Of a DNA stretch of 64,000 nt, positions 1 through 9,070 are shown piece by piece. The translations under genes and the position numbers were made by a program. Location: the NCBI RefSeq assembly GCF_000721705.1, contig NZ_JOJL01000007.1, positions 62,001 through 126,000 on the forward strand, read 5' to 3'. This DNA is from Actinoplanes subtropicus (GTDB taxonomy: Bacteria > Actinomycetota > Actinomycetes > Mycobacteriales > Micromonosporaceae). Position 1 is the first letter of the stretch; every line of letters begins with the position of its first letter. The notes under the pieces are model-generated. The model was not told the origin of the DNA. It ran no database searches and saw only the letters and a program-made list of their open reading frames with translations.

Positions 1-705
1 GAGGGAGGCCCGGCCCAGCACCTCGCCGGCGAGCTTCACCGCGCCGAACGGGCGGGTGTCGAAGATCCGCCGGGAGATGTCACCCGGGCGGATACCGGTG
101 GCGATCAGCCGCGCGGCCAGCTCGTGCACGGCCGGCGTGGTCAGGTCGAACTTGAACGAGCCGGTGTCGGTGGCCAGCGCCACGTACAGGCACTCGGCGA
201 TCTCCTGGTCCAGCGGCACGCCCAGCCGGCCGAGCAGGCCGTCGACCACCACCGAAGTGGCCGCGGCCGCCGGATCGACCAGGTTGAGCCGGCCGAATCG
301 GGTGTTCGACCCGTGGTGGTCGAGCACGATCACGCACGGCGCGGCGAGCAGGCTCTGCAGGTCGCCCAGCCGCGACTCGCCGGCCACGTCGAAGGTCAGC
401 ACCAGCGCGGGCTCGGTGAACGCCTCGTCCTGCGGCACCAGAAGATCAAGACCGGGGAGATCCTGGTATGGGAGGGGAAGCTCGAACCTGCCCGGGAAGG
501 TCGCGCGCAGCCGGGTGAAGCCCAGCCGCCGCAGGCCGAGCGCGAACCCGAGCATGCTGCCCAGCGCGTCGCCGTCCGGGTTCACGTGGCAGATGAGCTG
601 GACCTCGTCACCCTCCGGGCCGGGAGTGAGCCCGCGAACCGCCTCGACGGCCGCGGACCACTCCGCGTCGGTCACTCCCCCGGGCTCGCCCGAGGAAGTG
701 GTCAC
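1..705 (-). CDS. DHH-family phosphoesterase (NrnA/oligoribonuclease-like), 3' end cut by window edge
   Basis: This gene encodes a DHH/DHHA1 phosphoesterase of the type that degrades nanoRNA or dephosphorylates pAp. The first 235 residues are visible and the C-terminal DHHA1 part lies outside the window. Residues 39-50 read CHVNPDGDALGS (first metal-binding motif), 129-136 read DHHGSNTR (the family signature), and 178-184 read ATDTGSF. The GTG start at 705 overlaps the rbfA stop as GTGA, so it is translationally coupled. This position after rbfA is the usual actinobacterial order. Whether the preferred substrate is nanoRNA, pAp or a cyclic dinucleotide cannot be told from sequence. Confidence 0.9.
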   Translation of the reverse strand, partial: MTTSSGEPGGVTDAEWSAAVEAVRGLTPGPEGDEVQLICHVNPDGDALGSMLGFALGLRRLGFTRLRATFPGRFELPLPYQDLPGLDLLVPQDEAFTEPALVLTFDVAGESRLGDLQSLLAAPCVIVLDHHGSNTRFGRLNLVDPAAAATSVVVDGLLGRLGVPLDQEIAECLYVALATDTGSFKFDLTTPAVHELAARLIATGIRPGDISRRIFDTRPFGAVKLAGEVLGRASL

Positions 706-1166
706 CCGAGATCCTCGCGCGCGCCCACCCGCTCGGTGTCGGCTTCGTCGTCGTCGTCGGCCTTGTACGGGTCGGGGTCGCCCGCATACTGCTTGCCGGC
801 CGCGAGGCGCTGGACCTCCTCGTCGCGCTGGCGGGCCTCGGCGAGCAGGTCGTCGATCTCCTTGGCGTGGTCCAGCACGTTGTCGAGCACGAACGCGAGG
901 CTCGGCGAGTGGCGCAGGCCGAGGGCGTGCCCCACCCGGCTGCGCAGCATGCCCTTGGCGCTCTCCAGCGCCGCCTGGGTGGCCGCCTGCTCGGTCGGGT
1001 CGCCGAGGACCGTGTAGTAGACGGTCGCCTCACGCAGGTCGCCGGTGATCCGGGCGTCGGTGATCGTCACCATGCCCAGTCGGGGGTCCTTGATCTCACG
1101 CACCAGCGACGCCACCAGTTCCCTGACGCGCTCCGCATGCCGACGCGTCTTGGCCGGGTCCGACAT
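702..1166 (-). CDS. rbfA: 30S ribosome-binding factor A
   Basis: RbfA is a small KH-type protein that binds the 30S subunit and helps mature the 5' end of 16S rRNA, important in the cold. The 154-residue product has the expected N-terminal RRHAERVRELVASLVREIKD helix, the KH core (MVTITDARITGDLREATVYY) and an acidic C-terminal tail. An in-frame GTG lies three codons upstream at 1175, but GGAGGT sits seven bases before the ATG at 1166, so that ATG is chosen. The gene follows DUF503 in the nusA-infB operon order and is coupled to the DHH gene downstream. Confidence 0.95.
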   Translation of the reverse strand: MSDPAKTRRHAERVRELVASLVREIKDPRLGMVTITDARITGDLREATVYYTVLGDPTEQAATQAALESAKGMLRSRVGHALGLRHSPSLAFVLDNVLDHAKEIDDLLAEARQRDEEVQRLAAGKQYAGDPDPYKADDDDEADTERVGAREDLG

Positions 1167-1263
1167 ATCGCCCACCTCCGACTGAATTTCGCGGGTCCGA
1201 ACCGCTCCCCGCCCTAACCTGCTGAAGCCTACCCAGGCGCCGATACCGACGAACGTCCCGCGA

Positions 1264-1288
1264 AGCGAAGCGGAGCCAGCCAGCTCAG
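1264..1288 (-). repeat. 25 bp repeat copy A, at the DUF503 stop codon
   Basis: A 25-base sequence beginning AGCGAAGCGG and ending CCAGCTCAG on the plus strand is repeated without mismatch at 23151-23175. Here it covers the TGA stop codon of the DUF503 gene and runs into the gap before rbfA. The other copy covers the stop codon of an unrelated TetR gene in the same orientation. Confidence 0.85.
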
Positions 1289-1578
1289 TCTTCGTCCCCG
1301 TACAAGCGTCGTTTGACGGACAGGAGGTCGATCTCGGGGCGACCAGCCACCTGGTTTTCGCAGGTATCGATCACGGCCCTTGCCTGGGCGGCGTCGGGCG
1401 CGACCACGGCCACGCCGATCTGGGCTCGGCCGTGCAGGTCGTGCAGGCCGACCTCGGCGGCGCTGACCTCATACTTCTTGAGCATCGCGAGGATCGGGCG
1501 GACGTAGGAACGCTTCTGCTTCAGCGAGCGCGAGTCGCCGGGGAGCAGCAGGTCGAACACTGCGGTCTCGGTAAACAT
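1285..1578 (-). CDS. DUF503 (YlxP-like) protein
   Basis: This 97-residue protein matches the DUF503 family, small proteins found between infB and rbfA across Gram-positive bacteria and suspected of a role in ribosome maturation. Visible family traits are the N-terminal strand (TAVFDLLLPGDSRSLKQKR), the RSYVRPILAMLKKYEVSAAEVG helix-strand region and the C-terminal SVKRRLYGDED. Length is typical. Its function is not established. The stop codon lies within a 25 bp repeat shared with a TetR gene near 23.2 kb. Confidence 0.85.
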   Translation of the reverse strand: MFTETAVFDLLLPGDSRSLKQKRSYVRPILAMLKKYEVSAAEVGLHDLHGRAQIGVAVVAPDAAQARAVIDTCENQVAGRPEIDLLSVKRRLYGDED

Positions 1579-1611
1579 CAGGCAGCACGGTACCGCCCGG
1601 GTCCGACAGAA

Positions 1612-2634
1612 TCAGCCGGGTTTCCTGGCGATCAGGACGTCGCGCTCGATGCCCTGGTCGACCCGGTGCTCCAGCGGCGCCTGCGGGACGATCTCGAGGC
1701 CGCTCGCGCGCAGGATGTCCTCGGCCAGTTCGCGCCGGGCGACCTTGACGTTCCAGGAGAGGCCGAAGGCGCCGCCCGGGCGGACCAGCGGCAGCCAGTG
1801 CGGCACCGCGCGCTCCAGCAGGTCGAGCGGGCTGCGGGAGAGGCCGCCGCGGTCGTCGTGACTGCCATGCGCGATCCCGTACGGCAGGTCGGTCACCAGC
1901 ACGTCGGCGACGCCCCCGCGCAGCAGGCCGTCGAGCTGGGTGGTGTCCGCCTGCAGCACGGTGACCTTCTGCACGGCGCCGGCCTTGTGATCGTCCTTGC
2001 TGGCGGCCATGGTGACCTCCAGGCGGCGGGCCGCCCGGCGGCCCTGCCGCCGCACCGGGACGAGGTCGGCGGTGTGCTTGAGGCGCTTGCGCTTGAGCCA
2101 GGTCTGCAGGAAGAGTTTGTACGCCTCGACGTCCTTCCCGTCGATCTCGACCCCGACCGCGTCGTAGCCGTACATCAGCGCCTGGTTGAGGGTGGTGCCC
2201 CGGCCGCAGAGCGGGTCGAGCACGGTGAGGTGACCCGCCAGCATCCGGCCGGCCGACGCCGAGGCGAGCACCGTGAGGTTGAGGACGAGCTTGGTGAACT
2301 GCTCGTTGGTCTTGCCCGCGTACTTCGGGATCGTGATCAGGTCGCTGTCGTAGCGCGCCAGCGGCGTCAACATGATCGGCCGCAGCAACTCGCCCTCCAT
2401 GGAGAAGAGCGCATACGCCGCCGACAAGTTGGACAAGTACGAAATGTCGCCCGGCGTCAGCTCGCCGGCAAAGCTCAGGTACTCCACTCCGCCGATCCAC
2501 TCCAGCGATATGTCGGAAATATCGGTGGACAGGGCGGGGCCGAAGGCGGCCAACTCGGCGGACGCGAGGCGACCGGCCTGATCGGCGTAGACCCGATTGG
2601 CGGAGGGAGCGAGGAGCAGGGCGTACCGGGACAT
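1612..2634 (-). CDS. TRM11-like / THUMP-associated SAM-dependent RNA methyltransferase
   Basis: The 340-residue protein has a Rossmann methyltransferase core with DPLCGRGTT (about residues 140-148, SAM loop), GVEIDGKD (about 161-168, ribose-binding acid) and TDLPYG (about 248-253), the catalytic (D/N)PPY-type motif used for methylation of an exocyclic amino group. This pattern is that of Trm11/Trm-G10-like N2-guanosine methyltransferases, so a tRNA or rRNA target is likely. AAAGG precedes the ATG by four bases. It sits between infB, from which a strong hairpin separates it, and DUF503. The exact modified nucleotide is unknown. Confidence 0.75.
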   Translation of the reverse strand: MSRYALLLAPSANRVYADQAGRLASAELAAFGPALSTDISDISLEWIGGVEYLSFAGELTPGDISYLSNLSAAYALFSMEGELLRPIMLTPLARYDSDLITIPKYAGKTNEQFTKLVLNLTVLASASAGRMLAGHLTVLDPLCGRGTTLNQALMYGYDAVGVEIDGKDVEAYKLFLQTWLKRKRLKHTADLVPVRRQGRRAARRLEVTMAASKDDHKAGAVQKVTVLQADTTQLDGLLRGGVADVLVTDLPYGIAHGSHDDRGGLSRSPLDLLERAVPHWLPLVRPGGAFGLSWNVKVARRELAEDILRASGLEIVPQAPLEHRVDQGIERDVLIARKPG

Positions 2635-2652
2635 GGCGCCTTTCTACAGAGA

Positions 2653-2682
2653 CGACCCCCGGCACCGAAGCACCGGGGGTCG
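2653..2682 (-). terminator. Hairpin downstream of infB
   Basis: A perfect 10 bp stem (CGACCCCCGG / CCGGGGGTCG) with a 10-base loop lies 14 bases after the infB stop codon and ends just before the methyltransferase start. It lacks a long U tract, as is common in actinobacterial terminators. It probably ends or attenuates the rimP-nusA-infB transcript. Confidence 0.7.
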
Positions 2683-2695
2683 CATCGTCGAACAA

Positions 2696-5600
2696 CTAGG
2701 AACGCGGCTTCTCACGCATCTCGAAGGTCTCGATCACGTCGCCGATCTGCGGGGTGCCGAACCCGTTCAGGGTCAAACCGCACTCGAAGCCCTCGCGGAC
2801 CTCGGTCGCGTCGTCCTTGAACCGGCGCAGCGAGCTGATCGTGACGTTCTCCGCCACCACGACACCCTCGCGCAGAATGCGCGCCTTGGCGTTGCGGCGG
2901 ATGAGACCGGTGCGGACCATACAGCCGGCGATGAGACCGATCTTGGACGAGCGGAAGACCTCGCGGATCTCCGCGGTGCCCAGCTCGACCTCCTCGTACT
3001 CCGGCTTGAGCAGGCCCTTGAGCGCCGCCTCGATCTCCTCGATGGCCTGGTAGATCACGCTGTAGTAGCGGATCTCCACGTTCGACCGGTCGGCCATCTC
3101 CTTGACCTTGTTCGAGGCCCGGACGTTGAAGCCGATGATCGTGGCGGTGGCGTCCGAGGACGCCGAGGCCAGGTTCACGTCGCTCTCGGTGATCGCACCG
3201 ACGCCGCGGTGGATGACCTTGAGCTGGATCTCGTCCGGAATCTCGATCTTGAACAGCGCGTCCTCGAGGGCCTCGACCGAACCGGACGAGTCACCCTTGA
3301 TGACCAGCGTGAGCGAGGTCTTCTCGCCCTCCTTGAGCTGCTCCATGAGCGTCTCGAGGGTCGCCTTGGTACGCGAGTTGGCGAAGCTGGCCGCACGACG
3401 GCGAGCCTGCCGCTGCTCGGCGATCTGCCGAACCGTACGGTCGTCCTCGCCGGCGAGGAACGTGTCGCCCGCGCCCGGCACCGAGGTGAGACCCAGCACC
3501 AGGACCGGCCGGGCCGGCAGCGCCTCGGCCACCTGGTTGCCGTTCTCGTCGAGCATGGCGCGGACGCGGCCGTGCGCGCCGCCCGCCACGATCGAGTCGC
3601 CGGCTCGCAGCGTGCCCTTCTGCACCAGCACCGTCGCGACCGCACCACGGCCCTTGTCGAGGTGCGACTCGACGACCGCGCCCTGGGCCGCCCCGTCCAC
3701 CGGAGCGGTCAGCTCCAGCGACGCGTCGGCGGTCAGCAGCACGGCCTCGAGCAGCTCGTCGATGCCGATCCCGGGCTTGGCGGCCACGTTCACGAACATC
3801 GTCTCGCCGCCGTACTCCTCGGCGAGCAGGCCGTAGTCGGCCAGCTGCTGGCGCACCTTCTCCGGGTTGGCGTCCGGCTTGTCGACCTTGTTGACCGCGA
3901 CCACGATCGGCACCTCGGCGGCCTTGGCGTGGTTCAACGCCTCGACCGTCTGCGGCATCACGCCGTCGTCGGCAGCCACGACCAGGATGACGATGTCGGT
4001 CACCTGGGCGCCACGGGCACGCATGGCGGTGAACGCCTCGTGACCCGGGGTGTCCAGGAACGTGATCGCACGCTCCTCGCCGTTGTGGTCGTAGTGCACC
4101 TGGTAGGCGCCGATGTGCTGGGTGATGCCACCCGCCTCGCCGGCCACCACGTTGGTCTTGCGGATCGCGTCGAGCAGCTTCGTCTTACCGTGGTCGACGT
4201 GACCCATGACGGTCACCACCGGCGGCCGGACGACCAGCCGGTCCTCGTCCACCTCGGCGTCGAGGTCGATGTTGAACTGCGCGAGCAGCTCACGGTCCTC
4301 GTCCTCGGGGCTGACGATCTGGACGTCGAAGCCCAGGTGCTCGCCGAGCAGCAGCAGCGTGTCGTCGGAGCACGACTGCGTCGCCGTCACCATCTCGCCC
4401 AGGTTGAACATCTCCTGGACCAGCGAGCCCGGGTTCGCGTTGATCTTGTCAGCGAAGTCCGAGAGCGACGCGCCGCGGGACAGCCTGATCTCCTGGCCGT
4501 TGCCCCGGGGCGCGCCCGAGCTCATGGCCGGAGCCGACAGGTTGTCGAACTCTTGACGCCGCTGCTTCTTCGACTTGCGGCCACGGGTCGGCCGGCCACC
4601 CGGACGCCCGAAGGCACCCGCGGCGCCGCTGCCACGGCCACGGCCGCCGCCACCGGGACGACCCGGAGCGCCGGCACCGACCGGGCCGCCACCGCCACCG
4701 CCGCCACCGGGGCCGCCGCGGTAGCCACCGCCACCGCCGCCACCACCGCCGGGGCCGCCGCGGTAGCCACCGCCACCGCCGCCACCGCCGCCACCGGGGC
4801 CGCCGCTACGGAAGCCGCCACCGGCTCCGCCGCCGCCACCGCCGGGACGGAAGCCACCGCCACCGCCGCCGGGGCCACCACGACCGCCGCCGGGACCGCC
4901 GGGACGACCGGCGCCACCGCCGCCGCCACCGGGGCCGGGACGGCCCGGACGCTGCGACGGCATGGACGCGGGGCTGGGCCGCGGCGGCATCGACGCCGGG
5001 CTCGGCCGCGGCGGCATGCCGGCCTGGTTGGGACGAGGCATCGCCGAGGGCGTGGGCCGCGGGGCCCCGCCACCGGAGACGCCGAAGGGATTGTTGCCGG
5101 GACCGCGCGCCGGCGGCCGCGGAGCGCCACCGGCCGGGCCGGGACGCGGGCCACCGCCGGGAGCGCCCGGTGCGCCCGGACGGCCGGGCGTGGCGGCCGG
5201 GGAACCGGGACGCGGCGGAACCGCGCCGGGACCCGGACGGGGGCCGCTCGGCCGGCTCTCGGCCGGCGGCTGCTGGGCACGGCGCTCGGCGTCCCGGGTA
5301 CGGGCGGCCTGCGCGGCCTTGACCGCGGCCTCCTGCTCGGCCTTCAGCGCCGAGGCACGCGCCTCGGCCGCCGCGACCTCGATGTCGTGAGCGCTGGCCG
5401 GTTTGGCGACCGGACCGGGCGTGGGGCCCGGACGGCCGGCGGGCGGCTTGGGACGCGCGAACGAGCCGGGCGACGGCGCCGGGGACGTGGGTGCGCTGGG
5501 CGCACCCGCGGCCGGAGCGGCGGGCCGGCGCGGCGGCTGCGGCCGCGCGTTGGTGGGTGGGGCCGGCCGAACGGCGGCGGGCGCGCTGGACGCGGACGGG

Positions 5601-5785
5601 GCAGGGGCCGCCGCGGGGGCGGAACCGGCCTCGAGGGCGCCACGCAGCCGCCGGGCCACCGGGGCCTCGACCGTGCTGGACGCGGATTTGACGAACTCGC
5701 CCATCTCCTTGAGCTTGGCGAGAACGGTCTTGCTGTCGACCCCGAGCTCCTTCGCGAGCTCGTGTACGCGGGCCTTGCCTGGCAC
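2696..5785 (-). CDS. infB: Translation initiation factor IF-2
   Basis: IF-2 is the GTPase that brings fMet-tRNA to the 30S subunit and promotes subunit joining. The product is 1029 residues. It opens with the IF2_N motif [23 protein letters not shown], continues through about 370 residues rich in Pro, Ala and Gly with GGYRGG-type repeats, and then the GTPase domain with [10 protein letters not shown] (near residue 526), DTPGHE and NKVDKP. Domains II-IV follow and it ends EMREKPRS. An upstream in-frame start at 5833 exists, but the GTG at 5785 with GAGGAG four bases upstream gives the standard N-terminus. It is last in the rimP-nusA-ylxR-infB block and is followed by a hairpin. Confidence 0.97.
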   Translation of the reverse strand: MPGKARVHELAKELGVDSKTVLAKLKEMGEFVKSASSTVEAPVARRLRGALEAGSAPAAAPAPSASSAPAAVRPAPPTNARPQPPRRPAAPAAGAPSAPTSPAPSPGSFARPKPPAGRPGPTPGPVAKPASAHDIEVAAAEARASALKAEQEAAVKAAQAARTRDAERRAQQPPAESRPSGPRPGPGAVPPRPGSPAATPGRPGAPGAPGGGPRPGPAGGAPRPPARGPGNNPFGVSGGGAPRPTPSAMPRPNQAGMPPRPSPASMPPRPSPASMPSQRPGRPGPGGGGGGAGRPGGPGGGRGGPGGGGGGFRPGGGGGGAGGGFRSGGPGGGGGGGGGGYRGGPGGGGGGGGGYRGGPGGGGGGGGPVGAGAPGRPGGGGRGRGSGAAGAFGRPGGRPTRGRKSKKQRRQEFDNLSAPAMSSGAPRGNGQEIRLSRGASLSDFADKINANPGSLVQEMFNLGEMVTATQSCSDDTLLLLGEHLGFDVQIVSPEDEDRELLAQFNIDLDAEVDEDRLVVRPPVVTVMGHVDHGKTKLLDAIRKTNVVAGEAGGITQHIGAYQVHYDHNGEERAITFLDTPGHEAFTAMRARGAQVTDIVILVVAADDGVMPQTVEALNHAKAAEVPIVVAVNKVDKPDANPEKVRQQLADYGLLAEEYGGETMFVNVAAKPGIGIDELLEAVLLTADASLELTAPVDGAAQGAVVESHLDKGRGAVATVLVQKGTLRAGDSIVAGGAHGRVRAMLDENGNQVAEALPARPVLVLGLTSVPGAGDTFLAGEDDRTVRQIAEQRQARRRAASFANSRTKATLETLMEQLKEGEKTSLTLVIKGDSSGSVEALEDALFKIEIPDEIQLKVIHRGVGAITESDVNLASASSDATATIIGFNVRASNKVKEMADRSNVEIRYYSVIYQAIEEIEAALKGLLKPEYEEVELGTAEIREVFRSSKIGLIAGCMVRTGLIRRNAKARILREGVVVAENVTISSLRRFKDDATEVREGFECGLTLNGFGTPQIGDVIETFEMREKPRS

Positions 5786-5929
5786 TGCACTCCTCACTTC
5801 GAGGTCGTGCGAGCGCACCCGCAACGACCTCACTCGTGCACTAGAAGCCTGTTCATTTCAGGGACTTCATCGTGTGCTCATCTGGGTCGTCCTACCTTGG
5901 GTCGTGACCCGGCCACCAGGGCCGGATCA

Positions 5930-6214
5930 TCAGTCGTTCCGGGCGGCCACGGAGACCACTCGGATGTGCTCGGCCAGCGAGCCGGTGTCGGGGACACCGG
6001 TGAGTCGCAGCGCTCGCCCGAAGGCTTTGCGCCGCTCCGCCAGCGCGAAGCAGGCCGGATCAGGATGCAGATGCGCTCCCCGGCCCGGCAGTCGGCGGCT
6101 CGGATCGGCCTTGAGCAGGAAAGAATCTCCGCACGCGACCGCTACGAACCTGATCAAATCGGAGGCCGGCGCGCGTTTGCGGCAACCGACACAGGTGCGT
6201 GTCGGACCGACCAT
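5930..6214 (-). CDS. ylxR: YlxR (DUF448) family RNA-binding protein
   Basis: This small basic protein, usually encoded between nusA and infB, is thought to bind RNA or act on nucleoid-level transcription. The chosen ATG gives 94 residues and places the family signature RTCVGCRKRAP at residues 5-15, where it belongs. The GRGAHLHPDPACF segment also matches. A longer frame opens at 6280 and would overlap nusA by 26 bases, but its extra residues do not look like the family. No clear ribosome binding site precedes 6214, so the start is uncertain. Confidence 0.85.
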   Translation of the reverse strand: MVGPTRTCVGCRKRAPASDLIRFVAVACGDSFLLKADPSRRLPGRGAHLHPDPACFALAERRKAFGRALRLTGVPDTGSLAEHIRVVSVAARND

Positions 6215-6254
6215 GGCAAAGTCTACCCCGTGGCCGCGCGCGCCGCTTATCCGG

Positions 6255-7286
6255 TCAGCTTCCCGCCTCGGCCGCATCACGATCCGTCTGTGCCACCCGG
6301 TCGGACGCCGCCGGCTCGTTGTCCGGCCGGATGTCGATCCGCCAGCCGGTCAGCCGGGCGGCAAGCCGAGCGTTCTGCCCCTCCCGCCCGATCGCCAGCG
6401 ACAGCTGGAAGTCGGGCACGGTGACCCGGGCCGTCCGGGTGGCGGCGTCCACCACCTCGACACGCAGGGCCTTTGCCGGCGACAGCGCGTTCCCGACGAA
6501 CTGCGCCGGGTCCTCCGACCAGTCGATGATGTCGATCTTCTCGCCGTGCAGCTCGCTCATCACGGCCCGCACGCGCTGGCCCATCGGGCCGATGCACGCG
6601 CCCTTCGCGTTCACGCCGGGCACGGTGGAATGCACCGCGATCTTCGTGCGGTGACCTGCCTCACGCGCGATCGCGGCGATCTCCACGGTGCCGTCGGCGA
6701 TCTCCGGCACCTCCAGCGCGAACAGCTTCTTCACCAGCGCCGGGTGCGAGCGGGACAGGGTCACCTGCGGGCCGCGGAAGCCCTTGGCCACGTGCACCAC
6801 GATCGCCCGGATCCGGGCGCCGTGCTCGTACGTCTCCCCCGGCACCTGCTCGGACTGCGGCAACACCGCTTCGATCTTGCCGAGGTCGACGGTCACGATG
6901 CCCTTTTCGGCGCGGGCCGCGTCGGCCTGCACGATGCCGGTGATCAGGTCGCCGTCGCGCCCCGCGTACTCACCGAAGTGCTGCTCGTCGGTCGCCTCCC
7001 GGAGCCGCTGCAGGATCACCTGCTTGGCGGTCATCGCCGCGATCCGGCCGAAGTCGTGCGGGGTGTCGTCCCACTCGCGGACGACCGTGCCGTCGGCGTC
7101 CAGTTCCTGGGCGAGGACCGACGCCACGCCGCTCTTGCGGTCGATCTCCACGCGGGCGTGCCCCTGCGCGCCCTCGGTGTGCCGGTAGGCGGTCAGCAGC
7201 GCGGTCTCGATCGCCGCGATGATCGTCTCGAACGGGATCTCCCGCTCGCGCTCCAGGGCGCGCAGCGCCGCGAGGTCGATGTTCAC
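6255..7286 (-). CDS. nusA: Transcription termination/antitermination protein NusA
   Basis: NusA binds RNA polymerase and modulates pausing, termination and antitermination. The 343-residue protein shows the N-terminal polymerase-binding domain ([20 protein letters not shown]), an S1 domain (DLITGIVQ to about residue 200) and two KH domains, including [22 protein letters not shown] and [19 protein letters not shown]. It lacks the C-terminal acidic repeats of enterobacterial NusA, as is normal in actinobacteria. Its ATG overlaps the rimP stop by four bases (ATGA), indicating coupling. Confidence 0.97.
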   Translation of the reverse strand: MNIDLAALRALEREREIPFETIIAAIETALLTAYRHTEGAQGHARVEIDRKSGVASVLAQELDADGTVVREWDDTPHDFGRIAAMTAKQVILQRLREATDEQHFGEYAGRDGDLITGIVQADAARAEKGIVTVDLGKIEAVLPQSEQVPGETYEHGARIRAIVVHVAKGFRGPQVTLSRSHPALVKKLFALEVPEIADGTVEIAAIAREAGHRTKIAVHSTVPGVNAKGACIGPMGQRVRAVMSELHGEKIDIIDWSEDPAQFVGNALSPAKALRVEVVDAATRTARVTVPDFQLSLAIGREGQNARLAARLTGWRIDIRPDNEPAASDRVAQTDRDAAEAGS

Positions 7287-7903
7287 TCCTCGCCCTCCCC
7301 ATCCTCTTCATCGTCTACGTCGTCTACGTCGTCTTCGTCGCCGAAGTCGGCCTCGTCCAAGCGCTTGAACTCGATCTGCACCTTGCCCGGCCCCAACTCG
7401 GCGAAGGCCAGCGCGCGGGACACCCCGTCGACGTCGAGCACCACGCCCGCGTCGTCCACGTCGACCACCCGGCCGGTCAGGCCGTTGACCGCGACCAGCC
7501 GGCCACGGTTGCGCCGCCAGTGCCGCGGCAGGGTCAGCGGGCGGTCGACCCCGGGCGAGCCGACCTCGAGCTGATATTCCCCCGCCAGGACCTCGCCGCC
7601 GCGCTCCTCGGCCTCGTCCAGGGCCGTCGAGATCTCACGGGAGACCACGGCCACGTCATCCAGGTTGATGCCCCCGTCGGTGTCCACCAGGACCCGCACC
7701 ACGTGCCGGCGCCCGGCGCGCGACACGTTGACCTCCTCGAGGTCGTAGCCGGCCTGCTCGATCACCGGCTCGATCACCGCGCGCACCCGGGCCCGCGCCG
7801 CCGCCAGGTCGATCCGCGGAGCGGCGGGGACCCGCTGCTCTTCGTCGTCCCTGCGGCGCGCGCCGGGGCGGCTGCCAGGCCGGGCGCGACCACGCTGCGT
7901 CAT
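7283..7903 (-). CDS. rimP: Ribosome maturation factor RimP
   Basis: RimP is needed for 30S assembly. The product (206 residues from ATG 7903) has the RimP_N core ([21 protein letters not shown]...[24 protein letters not shown]) and the [13 protein letters not shown] motif, followed by a very acidic C-terminus ([13 protein letters not shown]). Upstream in-frame ATGs exist at 7924 and 7930. AAAGGT eight bases before 7903 favours the shorter form. A basic N-terminal extension of about 30 residues precedes the conserved domain. It is the first gene of the nusA-infB operon. Confidence 0.92.
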   Translation of the reverse strand: MTQRGRARPGSRPGARRRDDEEQRVPAAPRIDLAAARARVRAVIEPVIEQAGYDLEEVNVSRAGRRHVVRVLVDTDGGINLDDVAVVSREISTALDEAEERGGEVLAGEYQLEVGSPGVDRPLTLPRHWRRNRGRLVAVNGLTGRVVDVDDAGVVLDVDGVSRALAFAELGPGKVQIEFKRLDEADFGDEDDVDDVDDEEDGEGEE

Positions 7904-7943
7904 CGGGCTCGACCTTTCATTCATCGTCAAAGGAGAGCACTAT

Positions 7944-7973
7944 ATGCCGCCGGGCCAGAAGCCCCGCGGCTGA
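7944..7973 (+). CDS. Possible nine-residue leader peptide
   Basis: AAAGGAG at 7929-7935 lies eight bases before an ATG that opens a ten-codon frame, MPPGQKPRG then TGA. This is one of the best Shine-Dalgarno matches on the plus strand here, yet the frame is tiny. A 7 bp stem hairpin (7995-8015) and a dispersed repeat element (8033-8079) follow before the Tat lipoprotein gene at 8102. The PPG tripeptide is a known ribosome-slowing sequence. A regulatory leader is an inference; no promoter was identified. Confidence 0.35.
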   Translation: MPPGQKPRG

Positions 7974-7994
7974 CGCAGAGCGTAACGCGCGGGA

Positions 7995-8015
7995 CGCCGG
8001 GAGCGTTCCCCGGCG
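7995..8015 (+). promoter_or_regulatory. Hairpin in the leader of the Tat lipoprotein operon
   Basis: CGCCGGG and CCCGGCG pair perfectly around a seven-base loop, 21 bases after the stop of the nine-codon frame and about 85 bases before the lipoprotein ATG. It could act as an attenuator, or as a terminator. There is no T run. Confidence 0.4.
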
Positions 8016-8032
8016 CTCCGATTCCGCGCCAT

Positions 8033-8079
8033 CCCCATCCAACCGCCCCACCCACCGCCCAAGAAAGGACTGAAGAAGG
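8033..8079 (+). repeat. Dispersed 5'-leader repeat, copy 1
   Basis: This is the first of three copies of a 43-47 bp element, the others being at 22108-22151 and 43619-43661 on the opposite strand. All share TCCAACCGCCCC at one end and GGACTGAAG at the other, with a C-rich, purine-interrupted middle. This copy is read in the same direction as the lipoprotein gene starting 22 bases downstream. Confidence 0.8.
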
Positions 8080-8101
8080 CCGACTGCGTGCCGGTGCGTC
8101 G

Positions 8102-8590
8102 ATGGTGTTGACTGGGCCGGTGCGCACCACGGGGACGGGACCTACACGGCGGCAACTGCTGGGGGCCGGCCTCGCCGTGAGCACGCTGGCCGGCTGCGGG
8201 GTCTTCGAGAACAAGCCGGCGCCCGCGGCCACCACCGCCCCCGACCCGCTGCAGCCGCTGCTCGACGAGGCGCTGGCGCTGGCCGCCGCCTACGACCGGG
8301 CCGTCGCCGCCAAGCCCATGCTGAGCGCCCGGCTCGCCCCGCTCGCCGCCGACCACCGGGTGCACGCCGCCGACCTGGCCAAACTGATCGGCACCCCGAG
8401 CGCGTCGGCCGCGCCGTCCGGCCCGGTGGTCGAGAACGCGTCGGCCGACCCGGTCGCCGCCCTGCGCACGGCCGAGCTGGCGGCGCAGAAGACGGCGGTG
8501 GCGGCCTGCCTGGCGGCGCCGCCCGACCGGGCCGGGATGGTCGGCTCGATCGCCGCCTGCCGGGCGACGCACGCCGAGGCGCTGCGATGA
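8102..8590 (+). CDS. Tat-exported lipoprotein-like protein
   Basis: The 162-residue product begins with a twin-arginine signal containing TRRQLLGAGLAVSTLAGCG, which combines an RR motif, a short hydrophobic stretch and a lipobox Cys. The rest is Ala-rich and helical, with many acidic and His residues (AADHRVHAADLAKL). It overlaps the following DUF4439 gene as ATGA, so the two are made together and are likely partners at the membrane. The start is uncertain: ATG 8102 lacks a clear ribosome binding site and GTG 8120 is also in frame and would still keep the signal. Function unknown. Confidence 0.75.
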   Translation: MVLTGPVRTTGTGPTRRQLLGAGLAVSTLAGCGVFENKPAPAATTAPDPLQPLLDEALALAAAYDRAVAAKPMLSARLAPLAADHRVHAADLAKLIGTPSASAAPSGPVVENASADPVAALRTAELAAQKTAVAACLAAPPDRAGMVGSIAACRATHAEALR

Positions 8591-9000
8591 ACGAGCAGCT
8601 GGCGGCGGCGATGGCCGCCGAGGCGGCGGCGATTTACGCGTACGGCATCCTCGGGGTGCATCTGGCCGCCGCGGCCCAGGTCAACGAGGCGCGGGCGGCC
8701 GAGACGGCACACCGCGGCCGCCGGGACTACCTGCTCGGCAAGCTGGACCAGCCGGAGGCCGCGCCGGCCGCGTACGAGCTGCCGTTCCCGGTGACCGACC
8801 CGGCGACCGCGCTCAAGCTCGCGGTGCACGTCGAGGACGGCGTGGCCCAGGCCTGGCGCCCGGTGCTCGGGGTGAGCCAGGGCCCCGATCGGGAGGCGGC
8901 GCTGGCCGCGCTCACCGACGCCGCCGTCCGGGCGAGCCGGTGGCGCCGCATCGCCTCGATCACGCCCTGGACCATGCCGTACCCAGGAAAGGCTTCTTAA
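8587..9000 (+). CDS. Ferritin-like DUF4439 protein
   Basis: The 137-residue protein matches DUF4439, a predicted four-helix ferritin-like fold. The visible features are AMAAEAAAIYAYGILG and AAETAHRGRRDYLLG, which place Glu, Tyr and His residues on helices as in diiron or ferritin-like bundles. No signal peptide is present, whereas the coupled upstream gene encodes a Tat lipoprotein of similar helical character, so the pair may form one complex. Metal binding is inferred from the family and is not demonstrated. Confidence 0.75.
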   Translation: MNEQLAAAMAAEAAAIYAYGILGVHLAAAAQVNEARAAETAHRGRRDYLLGKLDQPEAAPAAYELPFPVTDPATALKLAVHVEDGVAQAWRPVLGVSQGPDREAALAALTDAAVRASRWRRIASITPWTMPYPGKAS

Positions 9001-9070
9001 GGTTTTTGTCCGTTTTCGTGCTCGGCGGCGGGCACCTACCGTCGACCGCGGGATCACCGAGAATGACGGG

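Noticed and set aside
2597..6424. A very long plus-strand open frame opposite infB
   Set aside because: It is the shadow of infB: its codons have no bias, its product is Arg/His-rich, and the minus-strand IF-2 is unmistakable. The same applies to the long plus-strand frames opposite the hybrid kinase (11613-15275) and opposite the permease and ligase region.
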